Below, piece after piece: positions 1-10,214 of a stretch of DNA of 64,000 nucleotides. Origin of the DNA: Streptomyces dangxiongensis (GTDB taxonomy: Bacteria; Actinomycetota; Actinomycetes; Streptomycetales; Streptomycetaceae). Each line of letters opens with the position of its first letter. Positions within the stretch are counted from its first letter, which is position 1. The position numbers and the translations under genes were made by a program. The stretch spans positions 6,200,001 through 6,264,000 of the forward strand of contig NZ_CP033073.1 of assembly GCF_003675325.1 (NCBI RefSeq), in the 5' to 3' direction. The notes under the pieces are model-generated. The model saw nothing but the letters and a program-made list of their open reading frames with translations, made no database searches and had not been told where the DNA came from.

Positions 1-1
1 G

Positions 2-607
2 CGCATCGGCGTCGGCCTCATGTACGGGCTGTTCCGGCCGCGGGTGCTCGGCGCCTGGAAGGTGCCCGCGACGGGTCCGGTGATCTTCGCGGTGAACCAC
101 TCCCACAACGTCGACGGCCCCATGGTCATGGGCGTGGCGCCCCGGCCGACGCACTTCCTGATCAAAAAAGAGGCGTTCATCGGCCCGCTGGACCCCTTCC
201 TGACCGGGATCGGCCAGTTGAAGGTGGACCGCGCCATCGCCGACCGCGGCGCGATCACCCGGGCCCTCGGCGTGCTGGCGGCCGGGGGAGTGCTGGGCAT
301 CTTCCCGGAGGGCACCCGGGGGGAGGGCGACTTCGCCGCGCTGCGCGCCGGGCTGGCCTATTTCGCGGTCCGCGGCGGGGCGCCGATCGTGCCCGTCGCC
401 GTCCTGGGCAGCTCCGAGCGGCGCGGACGACTGGTCAAGGCGCTGCCCCCGCTGCGCTCCCGGGTCGACGTCGTCTTCGGTGACCCGTTCGACGCGGGCG
501 ACGGCACCGGGCGGTGCACGCGCGGCGCGCTGGACGAGGCGACGGAACGGATCCGCAAGCAGCTCACCAGCCACCTGGAAAACGCCAGGCGCCTGACCGG
601 GCGCTAG
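2..607 (+). CDS. 1-acyl-glycerol-3-phosphate acyltransferase family protein (5' partial)
   Basis: The frame is open from base 2 and enters from outside the window, so the N-terminus is missing; the ATG at 20 is probably internal. The visible 201 residues carry the two hallmarks of the PlsC/LPLAT family: an HX4D catalytic motif in NHSHNVDGP and the phosphate-binding FPEGTRG about 70 residues later. The family acylates lysophosphatidic acid or a related lysolipid at the cytoplasmic face of the membrane. It lies 77 bp before der on the same strand; in Streptomyces cmk usually comes just before this pair. The exact acyl acceptor cannot be told from the sequence. Confidence 0.88.
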   Translation, partial: RIGVGLMYGLFRPRVLGAWKVPATGPVIFAVNHSHNVDGPMVMGVAPRPTHFLIKKEAFIGPLDPFLTGIGQLKVDRAIADRGAITRALGVLAAGGVLGIFPEGTRGEGDFAALRAGLAYFAVRGGAPIVPVAVLGSSERRGRLVKALPPLRSRVDVVFGDPFDAGDGTGRCTRGALDEATERIRKQLTSHLENARRLTGR

Positions 608-684
608 GCGACACTTGAGTAGTGGATCAGCCCAGGAGGGCCGCTCCACCGATCACCACGAATGAACGACGAGGTACGGACTTC

Positions 685-2166
685 ATGAACGACGACATCC
701 AGCCCGACGGCTCGGCCGCGCACGAGTACGAGCACGGGGCTCTCGGCGACGCCGAGTACGCGGAGTTCATGCAGCTCGCCGCGGAAGAGGGCTTCGACAT
801 CGAGGACGTCGAGGGCGCCATCGAGGCGGCGGGCCACGGCCCGCTGCCCGTGCTCGCCGTCGTCGGCCGCCCCAATGTCGGCAAGTCGACCCTGGTGAAC
901 CGGATCATCGGCCGTCGCGAGGCGGTCGTCGAGGACAAGCCGGGCGTCACCCGCGACCGTGTCACCTACGAGGCCGAGTGGGCCGGCCGCCGCTTCAAGG
1001 TGGTCGACACCGGCGGCTGGGAGCAGGACGTCCTCGGCATCGACGCCTCCGTGGCAGCGCAGGCCGAGTACGCGATCGATGCGGCCGACGCGGTCGTCTT
1101 CGTCGTCGACGCCAAGGTCGGCGCGACCGACACCGACCAGGCGGTCGTCCGGCTGCTGCGCAAGGCGGGCAAGCCGGTCGTGCTGTGCGCCAACAAGGTC
1201 GACGGCCCGAGCGCCGAGGCGGACGCGACCTACCTGTGGTCGCTCGGCCTCGGCGAGCCGCACCCGGTCTCCGCCCTGCACGGCCGCGGCACCGGCGACA
1301 TGCTGGACGCCGTCCTGGAGGCGCTGCCGGAGGCGCCCGAGCAGACCTTCGGCACCGCCGTCGGCGGTCCGCGCCGCATCGCGCTCATCGGCCGCCCGAA
1401 CGTCGGCAAGTCCTCGCTGCTGAACAAGGTGGCCGGGGAGGAGCGCGTCGTCGTCAACGAACTGGCGGGCACCACCCGCGACCCGGTCGACGAGCTGATC
1501 AAGCTGGGCGGCGTCACCTGGAAGTTCGTCGACACGGCGGGCATCCGCAAGCGGGTCCACCTCCAGCAGGGCGCCGACTACTACGCCTCGCTGCGTACGG
1601 CCGCCGCCGTGGAGAAGGCCGAGGTCGCGGTCATCCTGATCGACGCCTCCGAGAACATCTCGGTCCAGGACCAGCGCATCGTCACCATGGCCGTCGATGC
1701 GGGACGCGCGATCGTCCTCGCCTTCAACAAGTGGGACACCCTGGACGAGGAGCGCCGCTACTACCTGGAGCGGGAGATCGAGACGGAGCTGGCCCAGGTC
1801 GCCTGGGCGCCCCGGGTCAACGTCTCGGCCCGCACCGGCCGGCACATGGAGAAGCTGGTCCCGGCGATCGAGACGGCGCTGGCGGGCTGGGAGACGCGCG
1901 TCCCGACGGGCCGCCTGAACGCCTTCCTCGGCGAGCTTGTCTCGGCCCATCCGCACCCCGTCCGGGGTGGCAAGCAGCCGCGCATCCTCTTCGGCACCCA
2001 GGCCGGCACCAAGCCGCCGCGGTTCGTGCTCTTCGCCTCGGGCTTCATCGAGGCGGGTTACCGGCGCTTCATCGAACGCCGCCTGCGCGAGCAGTTCGGC
2101 TTCGAGGGCACCCCGATCCACCTCTCGGTGCGGGTGCGCGAGAAGCGCGGCGCGAAGAAGAAGTGA
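685..2166 (+). CDS. der: Ribosome-associated GTPase Der (EngA)
   Basis: A 493-residue double-GTPase needed for 50S ribosomal subunit assembly. Two GRPNVGKS P-loops are visible at about residues 61 and 236, each followed by DTGG or DTAG G3 and NKVD or NKWD G4 motifs. A basic KH-like C-terminal domain ends in a lysine-rich tail. An acidic N-terminal extension of about 55 residues is normal for actinobacterial Der. ATG at 685 is chosen over the upstream in-frame ATG at 622 because GAGG at 671-674 sits 10 bases before it and the extra residues look non-coding. A strong hairpin follows the stop. Confidence 0.97.
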   Translation: MNDDIQPDGSAAHEYEHGALGDAEYAEFMQLAAEEGFDIEDVEGAIEAAGHGPLPVLAVVGRPNVGKSTLVNRIIGRREAVVEDKPGVTRDRVTYEAEWAGRRFKVVDTGGWEQDVLGIDASVAAQAEYAIDAADAVVFVVDAKVGATDTDQAVVRLLRKAGKPVVLCANKVDGPSAEADATYLWSLGLGEPHPVSALHGRGTGDMLDAVLEALPEAPEQTFGTAVGGPRRIALIGRPNVGKSSLLNKVAGEERVVVNELAGTTRDPVDELIKLGGVTWKFVDTAGIRKRVHLQQGADYYASLRTAAAVEKAEVAVILIDASENISVQDQRIVTMAVDAGRAIVLAFNKWDTLDEERRYYLEREIETELAQVAWAPRVNVSARTGRHMEKLVPAIETALAGWETRVPTGRLNAFLGELVSAHPHPVRGGKQPRILFGTQAGTKPPRFVLFASGFIEAGYRRFIERRLREQFGFEGTPIHLSVRVREKRGAKKK

Positions 2167-2179
2167 CGGCGGTACGCCG

Positions 2180-2217
2180 CGAAGGGCGCTCCCTGGCTCT
2201 CCAGGGGGCGCCCTTCG
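2180..2217 (+). terminator. Intrinsic terminator after der
   Basis: A 17-bp stem (2180-2196 with 2201-2217, one G-U pair) closes a CTCT loop 13 bases after the der stop codon. It has no U-tract, as is common in Streptomyces. It also lies just past the end of the minus-strand gene that finishes at 2233, so it may work in both directions. Confidence 0.8.
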
Positions 2218-2232
2218 CCGTGCCCGCGTCCG

Positions 2233-2625
2233 TCACACGCCCCGGCGCGGTCCCGGCGGCAGGGCCGCCGGGACGTAGTGCGTGGTGGTGTCCTGCTGCC
2301 GCCCGAGCGTGCCGACCCGCTGCCACTGCGACTGCTGCCGGGCGCTGTAGGCCCCCGCGCTGTAGGCGCTGTAGGAGCTGCTGAAGGACCCGGCCCGGTG
2401 ACCGCCGTACCCGTCCGTGCCGTCCGGGAAGTCGCCGAAGGCACTGAACCTCAGCCCCTCCTCACCGCTGCGGTCCCCCGGGAGCGTGCGGAAGGTCCTG
2501 ACCCACTCCGCGTAGAGCGAGTCGTAGATCGGCGTGGCCGAAGATCCGCCGGACGGTTCGTGGCCCGTCCGGGGGGACGGCACGGAGGAGAAGGACCGGC
2601 GGGGAGGAGTGTCGTATGCGTGCAC
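2233..2625 (-). CDS. Small hypothetical protein, Ser/Tyr/Gln-rich
   Basis: About 130 residues with no recognised domain. The core 'IYDSLYAEWVRTFRTLPG' is followed by a glycine/serine/tyrosine/glutamine-rich low-complexity half, and the frame keeps a normal Streptomyces codon pattern from about 2625 downward. The GTG at 2625 is the best available start because codons further upstream are arginine/proline-rich and look like antisense shadow; no clear ribosome binding site supports it. It lies 68 bp downstream of the 266-residue gene on the same strand and may be co-transcribed with it. Function unknown. Confidence 0.55.
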   Translation of the reverse strand: MHAYDTPPRRSFSSVPSPRTGHEPSGGSSATPIYDSLYAEWVRTFRTLPGDRSGEEGLRFSAFGDFPDGTDGYGGHRAGSFSSSYSAYSAGAYSARQQSQWQRVGTLGRQQDTTTHYVPAALPPGPRRGV

Positions 2626-2693
2626 GTATGTCCAAACGACCGGACGTGCAAAGGGATGCGGCCGGCGCGGTCGTGCGGCTGTCCGGGCAGCCC

Positions 2694-3494
2694 TCAGGTA
2701 CCGGCGAGGGGGAGCGCCGCGGCGACCAGCCTGCCGTGGGCGGCGGCCCTGTCCAGCGCGCCGCGCAGCAGGTCCTCCCGGGGCTGGCGCCCGATCGACC
2801 CCACCGGCGCCGCGAACAGAAGCGCCTGCTGGTGCTTGTTGGCGGCGGCCCGCCAGCTCTCGGTCACCTGGAGCGGCTGGTGCGCCTGCCACCAGGCCAC
2901 CGGCTGGCCCCCGTTGAGCGACGGCTGGAGCACCGCGTGCAGTTGTCCCACGGCCAGCAGGACGGACCAGCCGTGCAGCACCGGCGGGACGGACGCCAGC
3001 TCGGTCACCGGCGTGAAGCCCTGCTCGACGAGGAGCGGGAGGAATGCGTCACCGGTCCCGGTGGTGCCCGGACGCGCGATCGCCGAGGTCGGCTCGACGA
3101 CGAGCGCGGGGTGCAACTCCCCGTCGACCAGTACCAGTCCGCTGGTCACACCCAGCACCGCCTGCTCGGGGACGGTCACGTGCGGCGCGCCGGCGGCGTC
3201 GGCACCGGCCATCTCACCCGCGGCGCCGATGGACCGGACGGCTCCCTGCAACTGCTCCTCGGTGACCTGGACGACCTGCGAGGGCAGGCAGCCGGCGTGG
3301 GCGAAGGCGAGGACGGCGGTCTCGTCGCCGACGAACAGGACGGTGCTGGTGCGCTCCTGCTTGGAGTCGCCCGGGGTGCGGCATGACGTGCAGTCGTAAC
3401 TGCCCGGGGCGTTCTCTCCGGCGAGCAGCCGGTCGGCTTCTTCGTCACCGATCTCGGCGCGTACGTCGTCACTGACGTCGAGCATGCGCGGCAC
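2694..3494 (-). CDS. Conserved hypothetical protein with a CxxC pair
   Basis: A 266-residue soluble protein of unknown function. It starts at GTG 3494, with GGGAG 7 bases upstream. A CTSC pair (C35, C38) near the N-terminus could bind metal or be redox active, but no full zinc-ribbon is visible. The rest alternates hydrophobic strands and helices without membrane segments or signal peptide. A 7-bp inverted repeat (3548-3554 with 3564-3570) lies in the leader about 55 bases before the start. I do not recognise the family beyond its looking like a conserved streptomycete protein. Confidence 0.75.
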   Translation of the reverse strand: MPRMLDVSDDVRAEIGDEEADRLLAGENAPGSYDCTSCRTPGDSKQERTSTVLFVGDETAVLAFAHAGCLPSQVVQVTEEQLQGAVRSIGAAGEMAGADAAGAPHVTVPEQAVLGVTSGLVLVDGELHPALVVEPTSAIARPGTTGTGDAFLPLLVEQGFTPVTELASVPPVLHGWSVLLAVGQLHAVLQPSLNGGQPVAWWQAHQPLQVTESWRAAANKHQQALLFAAPVGSIGRQPREDLLRGALDRAAAHGRLVAAALPLAGT

Positions 3495-4804
<1,310 letters not shown>

Positions 4805-4816
4805 GCTCACGGCAGG

Positions 4817-4846
4817 CAGCCGCTGTACCGACGAGGGCAGCGGCTG
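4817..4846 (+). terminator. Probable terminator between the transglycosylase and ctaD genes
   Basis: Nine-bp perfect arms (4817-4825 CAGCCGCTG and 4838-4846) with a 12-base loop, placed between two convergent genes. Likely bidirectional. Confidence 0.6.
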
Positions 4847-4902
4847 TCCGCGTCCACCGGCGGCCCCGGCGCCCCTGGAGCCGGCCGGGGCGGTCGAGAG
4901 GA

Positions 4903-6585
4903 TCAGCGACCGGCTTGGTGCCGCTCGGGCTCGGGTTGCGGAGCCTGGCCCGCGTACTCCGGGTGGTGCAGGTCGAACGCCGGGGACTCCGAGCGGATCC
5001 GGGGCAGGGTGACGAAGTTGTGCCGGGGCGGCGGGCAGGAGGTCGCCCACTCCAGGGAACGGCCGTACCCCCAGGGGTCGTCCGTCTCGACCTTCGCGCC
5101 GTGCACGGCCGTCGTCCAGACGTTGTAGAGGAACGGCAGCGTGGACACGCCCAGCAGGAACGCGCCGATCGTGGAGACCGTGTTGAGCGCCGTGAAGCCG
5201 TCGGCCGCCAGGTAGTCGGCGTACCTGCGGGGCATGCCCTCGGCGCCCAGCCAGTGCTGCACGAGGAAGGTGGTGTGGAAGCCGATGAACAGGGTCCAGA
5301 ACTGGATCTTCCCGAGCCGCTCGTCGAGCATCCTGCCGGTGAACTTCGGCCACCAGAAGAAGAAGCCGCCGAAGACCGCGAAGACGACCGTGCCGAAGAC
5401 GACGTAGTGGAAGTGGGCGACCACGAAGTACGAGTCCGTGACGTGGAAGTCCAGCGGCGGCGACGCCAGGATCACCCCGGACAGCCCGCCGAACAGGAAG
5501 GTCGCCAGGAAGCCCAGCGTCCACAGCATCGGCGTCTCGAAGGACAGCGAGCCCTTGATCATCGTGCCGGTCCAGTTGAAGAACTTCACGCCCGTCGGCA
5601 CCGCGATCAGGAACGACGTGAGCGAGAAGAACGGCAGCAGCACCGCGCCGGTGGCGAACATGTGGTGCGCCCACACCACCACCGACAGCCCGGTGATCGT
5701 CATGGTGGCGCCGACCAGCGTCAGATATCCGAAGACCGGCTTGCGGCTGAACACCGGGATGATCTCCGTGACGATCCCGAAGAACGGCAGCGCGATGATG
5801 TACACCTCGGGGTGCCCGAAGAACCAGAACAGGTGCTGCCACAGCAGCGCGCCCCCGTTGGCCGCCTCGAACACCCGGGCGCCGAACCGCCGGTCCGCCT
5901 CCAGCACCAGCAGCGCCGCCGCCAGCACCGGGAAGGCCAGCAGGATCAGGATCGACGTGAACAGCGTGTTCCAGGTGAAGATCGGCATCCGGAACATCGT
6001 CATCCCGGGGGCGCGCATCCCGATGATGGTGGTGATGAAGTTGACCGCGCCGAGGATCGTCCCGAAGCCGGACAGCGCCAGCCCCATGATCCACAGATCC
6101 GGGCCGAGGCCGGGGGAGTGGGCGGAGTCGTTGAGCGGCGCGTAGGCGAACCAGCCGAAGTCGGCCGGCCCGTCCGGCACCAGCAGCGAGCCCATCACGA
6201 TCAGCCCGCCGAACGTGAAGAGCCAGTACGACAGCATGTTCAGCCGGGGGAACGCCACGTCCGGCGCGCCGATCTGCAACGGCATCAGCTCGTTGGCGAA
6301 GCCGGCGAAGCTCGGGGTGGCGAACAGCAGCAGCATGATCGTGCCGTGCAGCGTGAACAACTGGTTGTACTGCTCGCTGCTCATGAGCTGGAGTCCCGGC
6401 CGGGCGAGTTCGGCGCGCATCAGCAGGGCCATGACCCCGCCGGCCAGGAAGAAGCAGAACCCCGTGATCAGGTACAGATGCCCGATCCTCTTGTGGTCGG
6501 TGGTGATGAGCCACTCGACGAGCAGCCGGCCGCCCCGGCCGCTGCGCACCGGCCGTGCCGTCGTCCCCGCGACCTCGGTCCCCAT
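4903..6585 (-). CDS. ctaD: Cytochrome c oxidase subunit I (orphan copy)
   Basis: A 560-residue, 12-helix haem-copper oxidase subunit I. Visible family marks are [13 protein letters not shown] (CuB ligand His and the Tyr of the cross-linked pair), WAHHMFATG (two further CuB His) and [11 protein letters not shown] (haem a3 and haem a ligands). It would take electrons from cytochrome c or the cytochrome bc1 complex and reduce oxygen while pumping protons. ATG 6585 has AGGGG upstream; the longer upstream frame is arginine-rich shadow. No ctaC, ctaE or qcr genes are adjacent, so this is a separate copy from the usual cta-qcr operon. Confidence 0.95.
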   Translation of the reverse strand: MGTEVAGTTARPVRSGRGGRLLVEWLITTDHKRIGHLYLITGFCFFLAGGVMALLMRAELARPGLQLMSSEQYNQLFTLHGTIMLLLFATPSFAGFANELMPLQIGAPDVAFPRLNMLSYWLFTFGGLIVMGSLLVPDGPADFGWFAYAPLNDSAHSPGLGPDLWIMGLALSGFGTILGAVNFITTIIGMRAPGMTMFRMPIFTWNTLFTSILILLAFPVLAAALLVLEADRRFGARVFEAANGGALLWQHLFWFFGHPEVYIIALPFFGIVTEIIPVFSRKPVFGYLTLVGATMTITGLSVVVWAHHMFATGAVLLPFFSLTSFLIAVPTGVKFFNWTGTMIKGSLSFETPMLWTLGFLATFLFGGLSGVILASPPLDFHVTDSYFVVAHFHYVVFGTVVFAVFGGFFFWWPKFTGRMLDERLGKIQFWTLFIGFHTTFLVQHWLGAEGMPRRYADYLAADGFTALNTVSTIGAFLLGVSTLPFLYNVWTTAVHGAKVETDDPWGYGRSLEWATSCPPPRHNFVTLPRIRSESPAFDLHHPEYAGQAPQPEPERHQAGR

Positions 6586-7047
6586 CGCTCGCTCGCCCCT
6601 TCGCGTCGTCGCGCCCGGGCCCGCCGCGGCACGCGGCGCGCGTGCCCCGCGGGCCGCCGTCCCGCCGCGCCCCGGGCCGTGTGCCCGGCACGGGGCGTAC
6701 GGCGGTTGTGTGCTGAATCCGTGAAATCTCGTATGCGGCGTCAGCTCCCGTGGCACCGCACGGGATTGCGGGGGGAATCGCGGCGCGGGCCCGCCCCGAT
6801 CTCCACCGGGGCACTTTCCGCCGGGTAATTCCAAACGGTTCGCCGACACGCGTGAATTGCGCTCGATTACCCCGATAGGCCGAACGGAAACCCTCGTTCG
6901 GGTGATGGCAGGCAGCGATGTCAGCGGATGTCAGGATGGCTGAAACCGGGCCGGGAGGCTGTGACGAAGGTGTGACCGGAACCGGATACGGCTCTTACCC
7001 CGCTGTGCCCGCTTCCGTCATCGCCGTATGCGGCCTAGCGTGGCGGC
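6586..7047. other. Divergent promoter region, no gene seen
   Basis: About 460 bp between ctaD and the small I78-like gene. I see no coding frame with normal codon bias. It is relatively A+T-rich around 6700-6920 and should hold the ctaD promoter on the minus strand and, at its right end, the -10-like TAGCGT of the next gene. Confidence 0.5.
7036..7041 (+). promoter_or_regulatory. -10-like TAGCGT for a leaderless transcript
   Basis: TAGCGT ends 6 bases before the ATG at 7048, so transcription would start at or next to the start codon. There is no ribosome binding site between them. The -35 is weak (TTCCGT at 7013-7018). Confidence 0.45.
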
Positions 7048-7263
7048 ATGGCACCGATTCCCACTCCGCCAGCGGAGCCCCAGGACAGTCCGGACGGGTA
7101 CGTCGGTCTCGACGCCCCACAGGCCGAGCGGCTCGCCCGGGAGCGCGGCTGGCCGTCGGTACGGTCGCTGCCGCCGGGCACGGTCATCACCATGGAGTAC
7201 CGTGCGGGCCGGCTGAACTTCGAGGTGCGGGACGGCCGGGTGGCCCGCGCCTGGAAGGGCTGA
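7048..7263 (+). CDS. Small I78-family-like peptidase inhibitor
   Basis: A 71-residue protein whose second half follows the I78 inhibitor pattern: a GW pair, 'VRSLPPGTVITMEYRAGRL', and a terminal 'NFEVRDGRVARAWKG' strand pair. Members inhibit serine proteases through an exposed loop, though most are untested. No signal peptide is visible, so it would act inside the cell unless exported some other way. ATG 7048 lacks a ribosome binding site but sits next to a -10-like hexamer. It converges on the PAP2 gene, with a long palindromic terminator between. Confidence 0.75.
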   Translation: MAPIPTPPAEPQDSPDGYVGLDAPQAERLARERGWPSVRSLPPGTVITMEYRAGRLNFEVRDGRVARAWKG

Positions 7264-7291
7264 CCCCCGGCCGGGGACACGGACACCGACA

Positions 7292-7337
7292 CGGCGAAGG
7301 CCCCGCTCCTCCCCGGGGAGGAGCGGGGCCTTCGCCG
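7292..7337. terminator. Perfect 23-bp palindromic bidirectional terminator
   Basis: Bases 7292-7314 and 7315-7337 are exact reverse complements with no loop bases in DNA, giving a very stable hairpin between the I78-like gene (ends 7263) and the convergent PAP2 gene (ends 7385). Confidence 0.9.
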
Positions 7338-7384
7338 TGGCGCGGGGTGGTGGTGCGTACCGGACCCCGGCGCCGTTCCCGCCG

Positions 7385-8407
7385 TCAGCCGCCTGTCAGT
7401 GGGCGGGCCGGCTGGGACGTACCGCGGGGGAGACGGTCGGAGTGCGGCGGGCGGCGGCTGCCCACCGGGGTGACCGGGGTGCGTTCCGAACGGGCCGTGT
7501 GCGGCCCAGGGGCCAGGTGGGCCGGACCCCTGGAGGCCCGGGTCGCGGAGACCGGCTCGCGGACCGGCGCCGGCTCCGCCGCGGTGCCGCGCGGCCGGAG
7601 CGCCACCGGCCGGACCGGGACGGCCGGTTCCGGCGCGGGCAGGCCGCCGCGGGCGCGCAGACGGTCGCGCAGGACGAAGAGCCACAGCTCGGCCTGGGCG
7701 ATCAGCGGCTCGAACCAGGGCAGGGCGAGCAGGATCAGCAGGCCCGCGGCCCAGCCGAGGAGCACGTCGCTCAGCCAGTGCGTACCGAGGTAGACGGTGG
7801 TGAGGCCGACGCCGAGCGAGGTGACCGCCGAGAGGGCCGACAGCCAGCGGCGCGCTCTCGGGGTGGAGGCCAGATACGCCAGGATTCCCCAGGTCACGAC
7901 CGCGTTGGCGGTGTGGCCGCTGGGGAATATATCGCCGCCGAGGCCCATCTCGTTGGAGCCGATCACGGTGGCGTAGTGCGGACCGAGCCGCCCCATGCCG
8001 AGCTTGGCGGCGCCGACCGTGATGTTCAGCAGCAGCAGCGAGGCGGCCAGGGTCAGCAGCGGGCGGAGTGTGTGCTGCCGCCAGGAGCGCCAGCCGAGCC
8101 AGGCCGCGACCATCACCGCGGTGGGGCCGCGCTGGCCGAGCACCACGTAGTAGTCGAGGAAGGCGTGGATCTGCGGCCACTGCTGGTACGGCCGGAAGAA
8201 CATGACCTGCCAGTCCAGCCGGACCAGCCAGGAGGTGGTCACCACGGCCCACACGATCGCCAGGTAGAAAGCCAGGGTCGCGGAGAACAGGACGACCCGG
8301 TGCCGGCTCATCCTCGGCACATCGATGTGAGCCGGTCGTTCGGGCTCACGGTCCAGTCTGGTGAACACCCGGTCCAGACGCCGGATGAGGTTTCGTTCGG
8401 TACGCAC
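7385..8407 (-). CDS. PAP2-family membrane phosphatase
   Basis: A 340-residue integral membrane phosphatase, probably acting on phosphatidic acid, undecaprenyl pyrophosphate or a similar lipid phosphate. The three family motifs are in order: K-x4-R-x-GP in 'KLGMGRLGPH', FPSGHTAN (catalytic His), and 'VYLGTHWLSDV' (nucleophile His and Asp). About six transmembrane helices are followed by an 85-residue Pro/Arg-rich cytoplasmic tail. GTG 8407 is preferred over the ATG at 8491 because a TAACGT hexamer (8415-8420) ends 7 bases upstream, consistent with a leaderless message, and the extra N-terminal residues look non-coding. Confidence 0.88.
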   Translation of the reverse strand: MRTERNLIRRLDRVFTRLDREPERPAHIDVPRMSRHRVVLFSATLAFYLAIVWAVVTTSWLVRLDWQVMFFRPYQQWPQIHAFLDYYVVLGQRGPTAVMVAAWLGWRSWRQHTLRPLLTLAASLLLLNITVGAAKLGMGRLGPHYATVIGSNEMGLGGDIFPSGHTANAVVTWGILAYLASTPRARRWLSALSAVTSLGVGLTTVYLGTHWLSDVLLGWAAGLLILLALPWFEPLIAQAELWLFVLRDRLRARGGLPAPEPAVPVRPVALRPRGTAAEPAPVREPVSATRASRGPAHLAPGPHTARSERTPVTPVGSRRPPHSDRLPRGTSQPARPLTGG

Positions 8408-8414
8408 CCAATCG

Positions 8415-8420
8415 ACGTTA
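8415..8420 (-). promoter_or_regulatory. -10-like TAACGT for the PAP2 gene
   Basis: On the minus strand TAACGT lies 7 bases before the GTG at 8407, with no ribosome binding site between. The -35 region is not clear. Confidence 0.4.
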
Positions 8421-8646
8421 CAGCGAGTGAGCTGTGTCCCCGGTCGAAACAGCGGCTTTGTGATGACGATGTGATGTGGCAAACCTCTCAAGGGCGGCCC
8501 GAATTCCCGGGATTCCGCAATCGTGCGAGGCCACCCGCGCCAATTCCTTTGATCATGCCGGGTGTTGTTTATATGGCGCTTATGAATGCGTTAACCCGGT
8601 CCTGGCGCGGATTTCTCCCGGGCGTCATCGGGGGCGCCGGGGCCGG

Positions 8647-9954
8647 TCACGGCGGACCGGAGCCGTTCAGCCAGAACGCGCCGTAGACCGCCGCCGCCAC
8701 CGCCAACCCCGCCGTGACCAGGGCGGCTCGGGAGGTGCGCGACCGGGCCAGGGCGCAGGCGAGCGGCAGCAGCACCGGGAAGGCGGGCATCAGCAGCCGG
8801 GGCTTGGAGCCGAAGTAGCTCGACGCGCACAGGGCGAGGGCGAGGACGACCCCCGTGTACACCAGCAGCGCGACAGGCTGACGCGCGCGGACGCCGCTGA
8901 CGTACAGCCAGATCAGCAGGGCGACGCCGGTGATCAGGGCGAGGCCGGCGAGGGCCGACGGGAATGACGTGAACTTGTCGCCCACGAAGCGGGCGAAGGC
9001 GTAGCCGCCGTCGAACCCGTTGCGCCACCCCGCCTGGACGTCCAGGTACCCGAGCGGCCCCCCGCCCGTGCGCCGCCCTACCCAGAGGACGTAACCGGCG
9101 GCACCGAGCGGAGCGATCAGCATGCCGAGCGCGCGGCGCCGGGCGGGGGCGCACGAGGTGGATGGTGCGCCGACAGGGCCGGCGGGCGAGCGGGCGGGGG
9201 TGTCCGTCGGCGCGCCCGGTGTGCGCGCCTGGGCGTGGAGGCCGCCTCGCCCGCCCGGCGTGCGCGCCAGGGCTCGCGGGACCGTCGACGCACCCGGCGC
9301 GCGCATCGCGCCGCGCGCTCGCACGAACGAGACCACGCCCACCACCCACACCGCGGCGACCACCGCCACCCCCACCGGCCGGGTCAGCCCCGCCAGCCCG
9401 GCGAGCACGCCCGCGGTCAGCCACCGCCCGTCCAGGACCGCGTACAGCGCCCAGGCCGCCAGCGCCGTGAACAGCGACTCGCTGTACGCCATCGACTGCA
9501 CGGCCCCGACCGGCAGCACCGCCCACAGCAGCACCGCACAGACCCCGGTCCGGGACCCGTACGCCCGGTCGGCGACCGCGAAGATCCCGGCCGCCGCGGC
9601 CAGGGACGCCAGCAGGCTCACCACGAAGCCGGCGTCCGCGTACGACAGCGGGGCGAGCGCGTGCAGCAGCCGCTCCAGCCACGGCAGCAGCGGGAAGAAC
9701 GCCAGGTCGGAGTGGACGTCCCCGTTCGGCAGCCGCACCTCGTAGCCGTACCCCCGTTCCGCGACCCGGGCGTACCAGAGCGAGTCCCAGCGCGCGGTCA
9801 GCAGGGTGTACGCGCTCCTGTCGCGCGCGGCGCTCCACACCGCCAGCACGGCCAGCCCGAGGGCGCGCACCGCCGCGTAGCCCAGGACGGCGGGGGCCGC
9901 CCGGCGCAGGAGGGAGGCGGGGGGCGCGGCTGCGCGCGCGGCGAGATCGGTCAC
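8647..9954 (-). CDS. PIG-V-like membrane mannosyltransferase
   Basis: A 435-residue polytopic protein of the GT-C type. Visible landmarks are 'RWDSLWYARVAERGY', 'SDLAFFPLLPWLE', 'AYSESLFTALAAWALY' and 'LAGLTRPVGVAVV', the pattern of bacterial PIG-V or DUF2029-type mannosyltransferases that use polyprenyl-phosphate mannose outside the membrane. A long Arg/Pro/Thr-rich loop (about residues 215-280) interrupts the helices. GTG 9954 is chosen because GATAAT ends 7 bases upstream and no ribosome binding site supports the earlier ATG at 10035. The acceptor is unknown; protein O-mannosylation or a lipoglycan are options. Confidence 0.8.
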   Translation of the reverse strand: MTDLAARAAAPPASLLRRAAPAVLGYAAVRALGLAVLAVWSAARDRSAYTLLTARWDSLWYARVAERGYGYEVRLPNGDVHSDLAFFPLLPWLERLLHALAPLSYADAGFVVSLLASLAAAAGIFAVADRAYGSRTGVCAVLLWAVLPVGAVQSMAYSESLFTALAAWALYAVLDGRWLTAGVLAGLAGLTRPVGVAVVAAVWVVGVVSFVRARGAMRAPGASTVPRALARTPGGRGGLHAQARTPGAPTDTPARSPAGPVGAPSTSCAPARRRALGMLIAPLGAAGYVLWVGRRTGGGPLGYLDVQAGWRNGFDGGYAFARFVGDKFTSFPSALAGLALITGVALLIWLYVSGVRARQPVALLVYTGVVLALALCASSYFGSKPRLLMPAFPVLLPLACALARSRTSRAALVTAGLAVAAAVYGAFWLNGSGPP

Positions 9955-9961
9955 GGGCTCG

Positions 9962-9967
9962 ATTATC
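9962..9967 (-). promoter_or_regulatory. -10-like GATAAT for the PIG-V-like gene
   Basis: GATAAT on the minus strand ends 7 bases before the GTG at 9954, the same spacing as at several other genes in this window, suggesting leaderless transcription. Confidence 0.4.
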
Positions 9968-10214
9968 GACCGCACCCGGAACCGCACCGGTCGCCGGGGC
10001 GCGGTCAGGAGAAGGAGGCGTGGCGTACGCCACACGGGTCCCGTCGCGCGTGTGAGATGTCCGCCACGTGGCCGCGCGGCGAACTCGCGTACGCTGACGA
10101 GTCACTCGCACGGGTCCGCGCGGGCCGGGGACACCGCTCCTCCCCGGCCGTACCACAGGGAGTCCCCACCCTGCCGGTCCGCCCCGCACGAGGGATCATC
10201 TGGGAGGTACCTAC

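Noticed and set aside
604..2121. Long minus-strand open frame antisense to der
   Set aside because: Shadow of the GC-rich codon pattern; product is Arg/Asp/Leu-rich without domains and der is certain. The same applies to the long antisense frames opposite ctaD (4915-6828) and dnaE2 (23566-26079).
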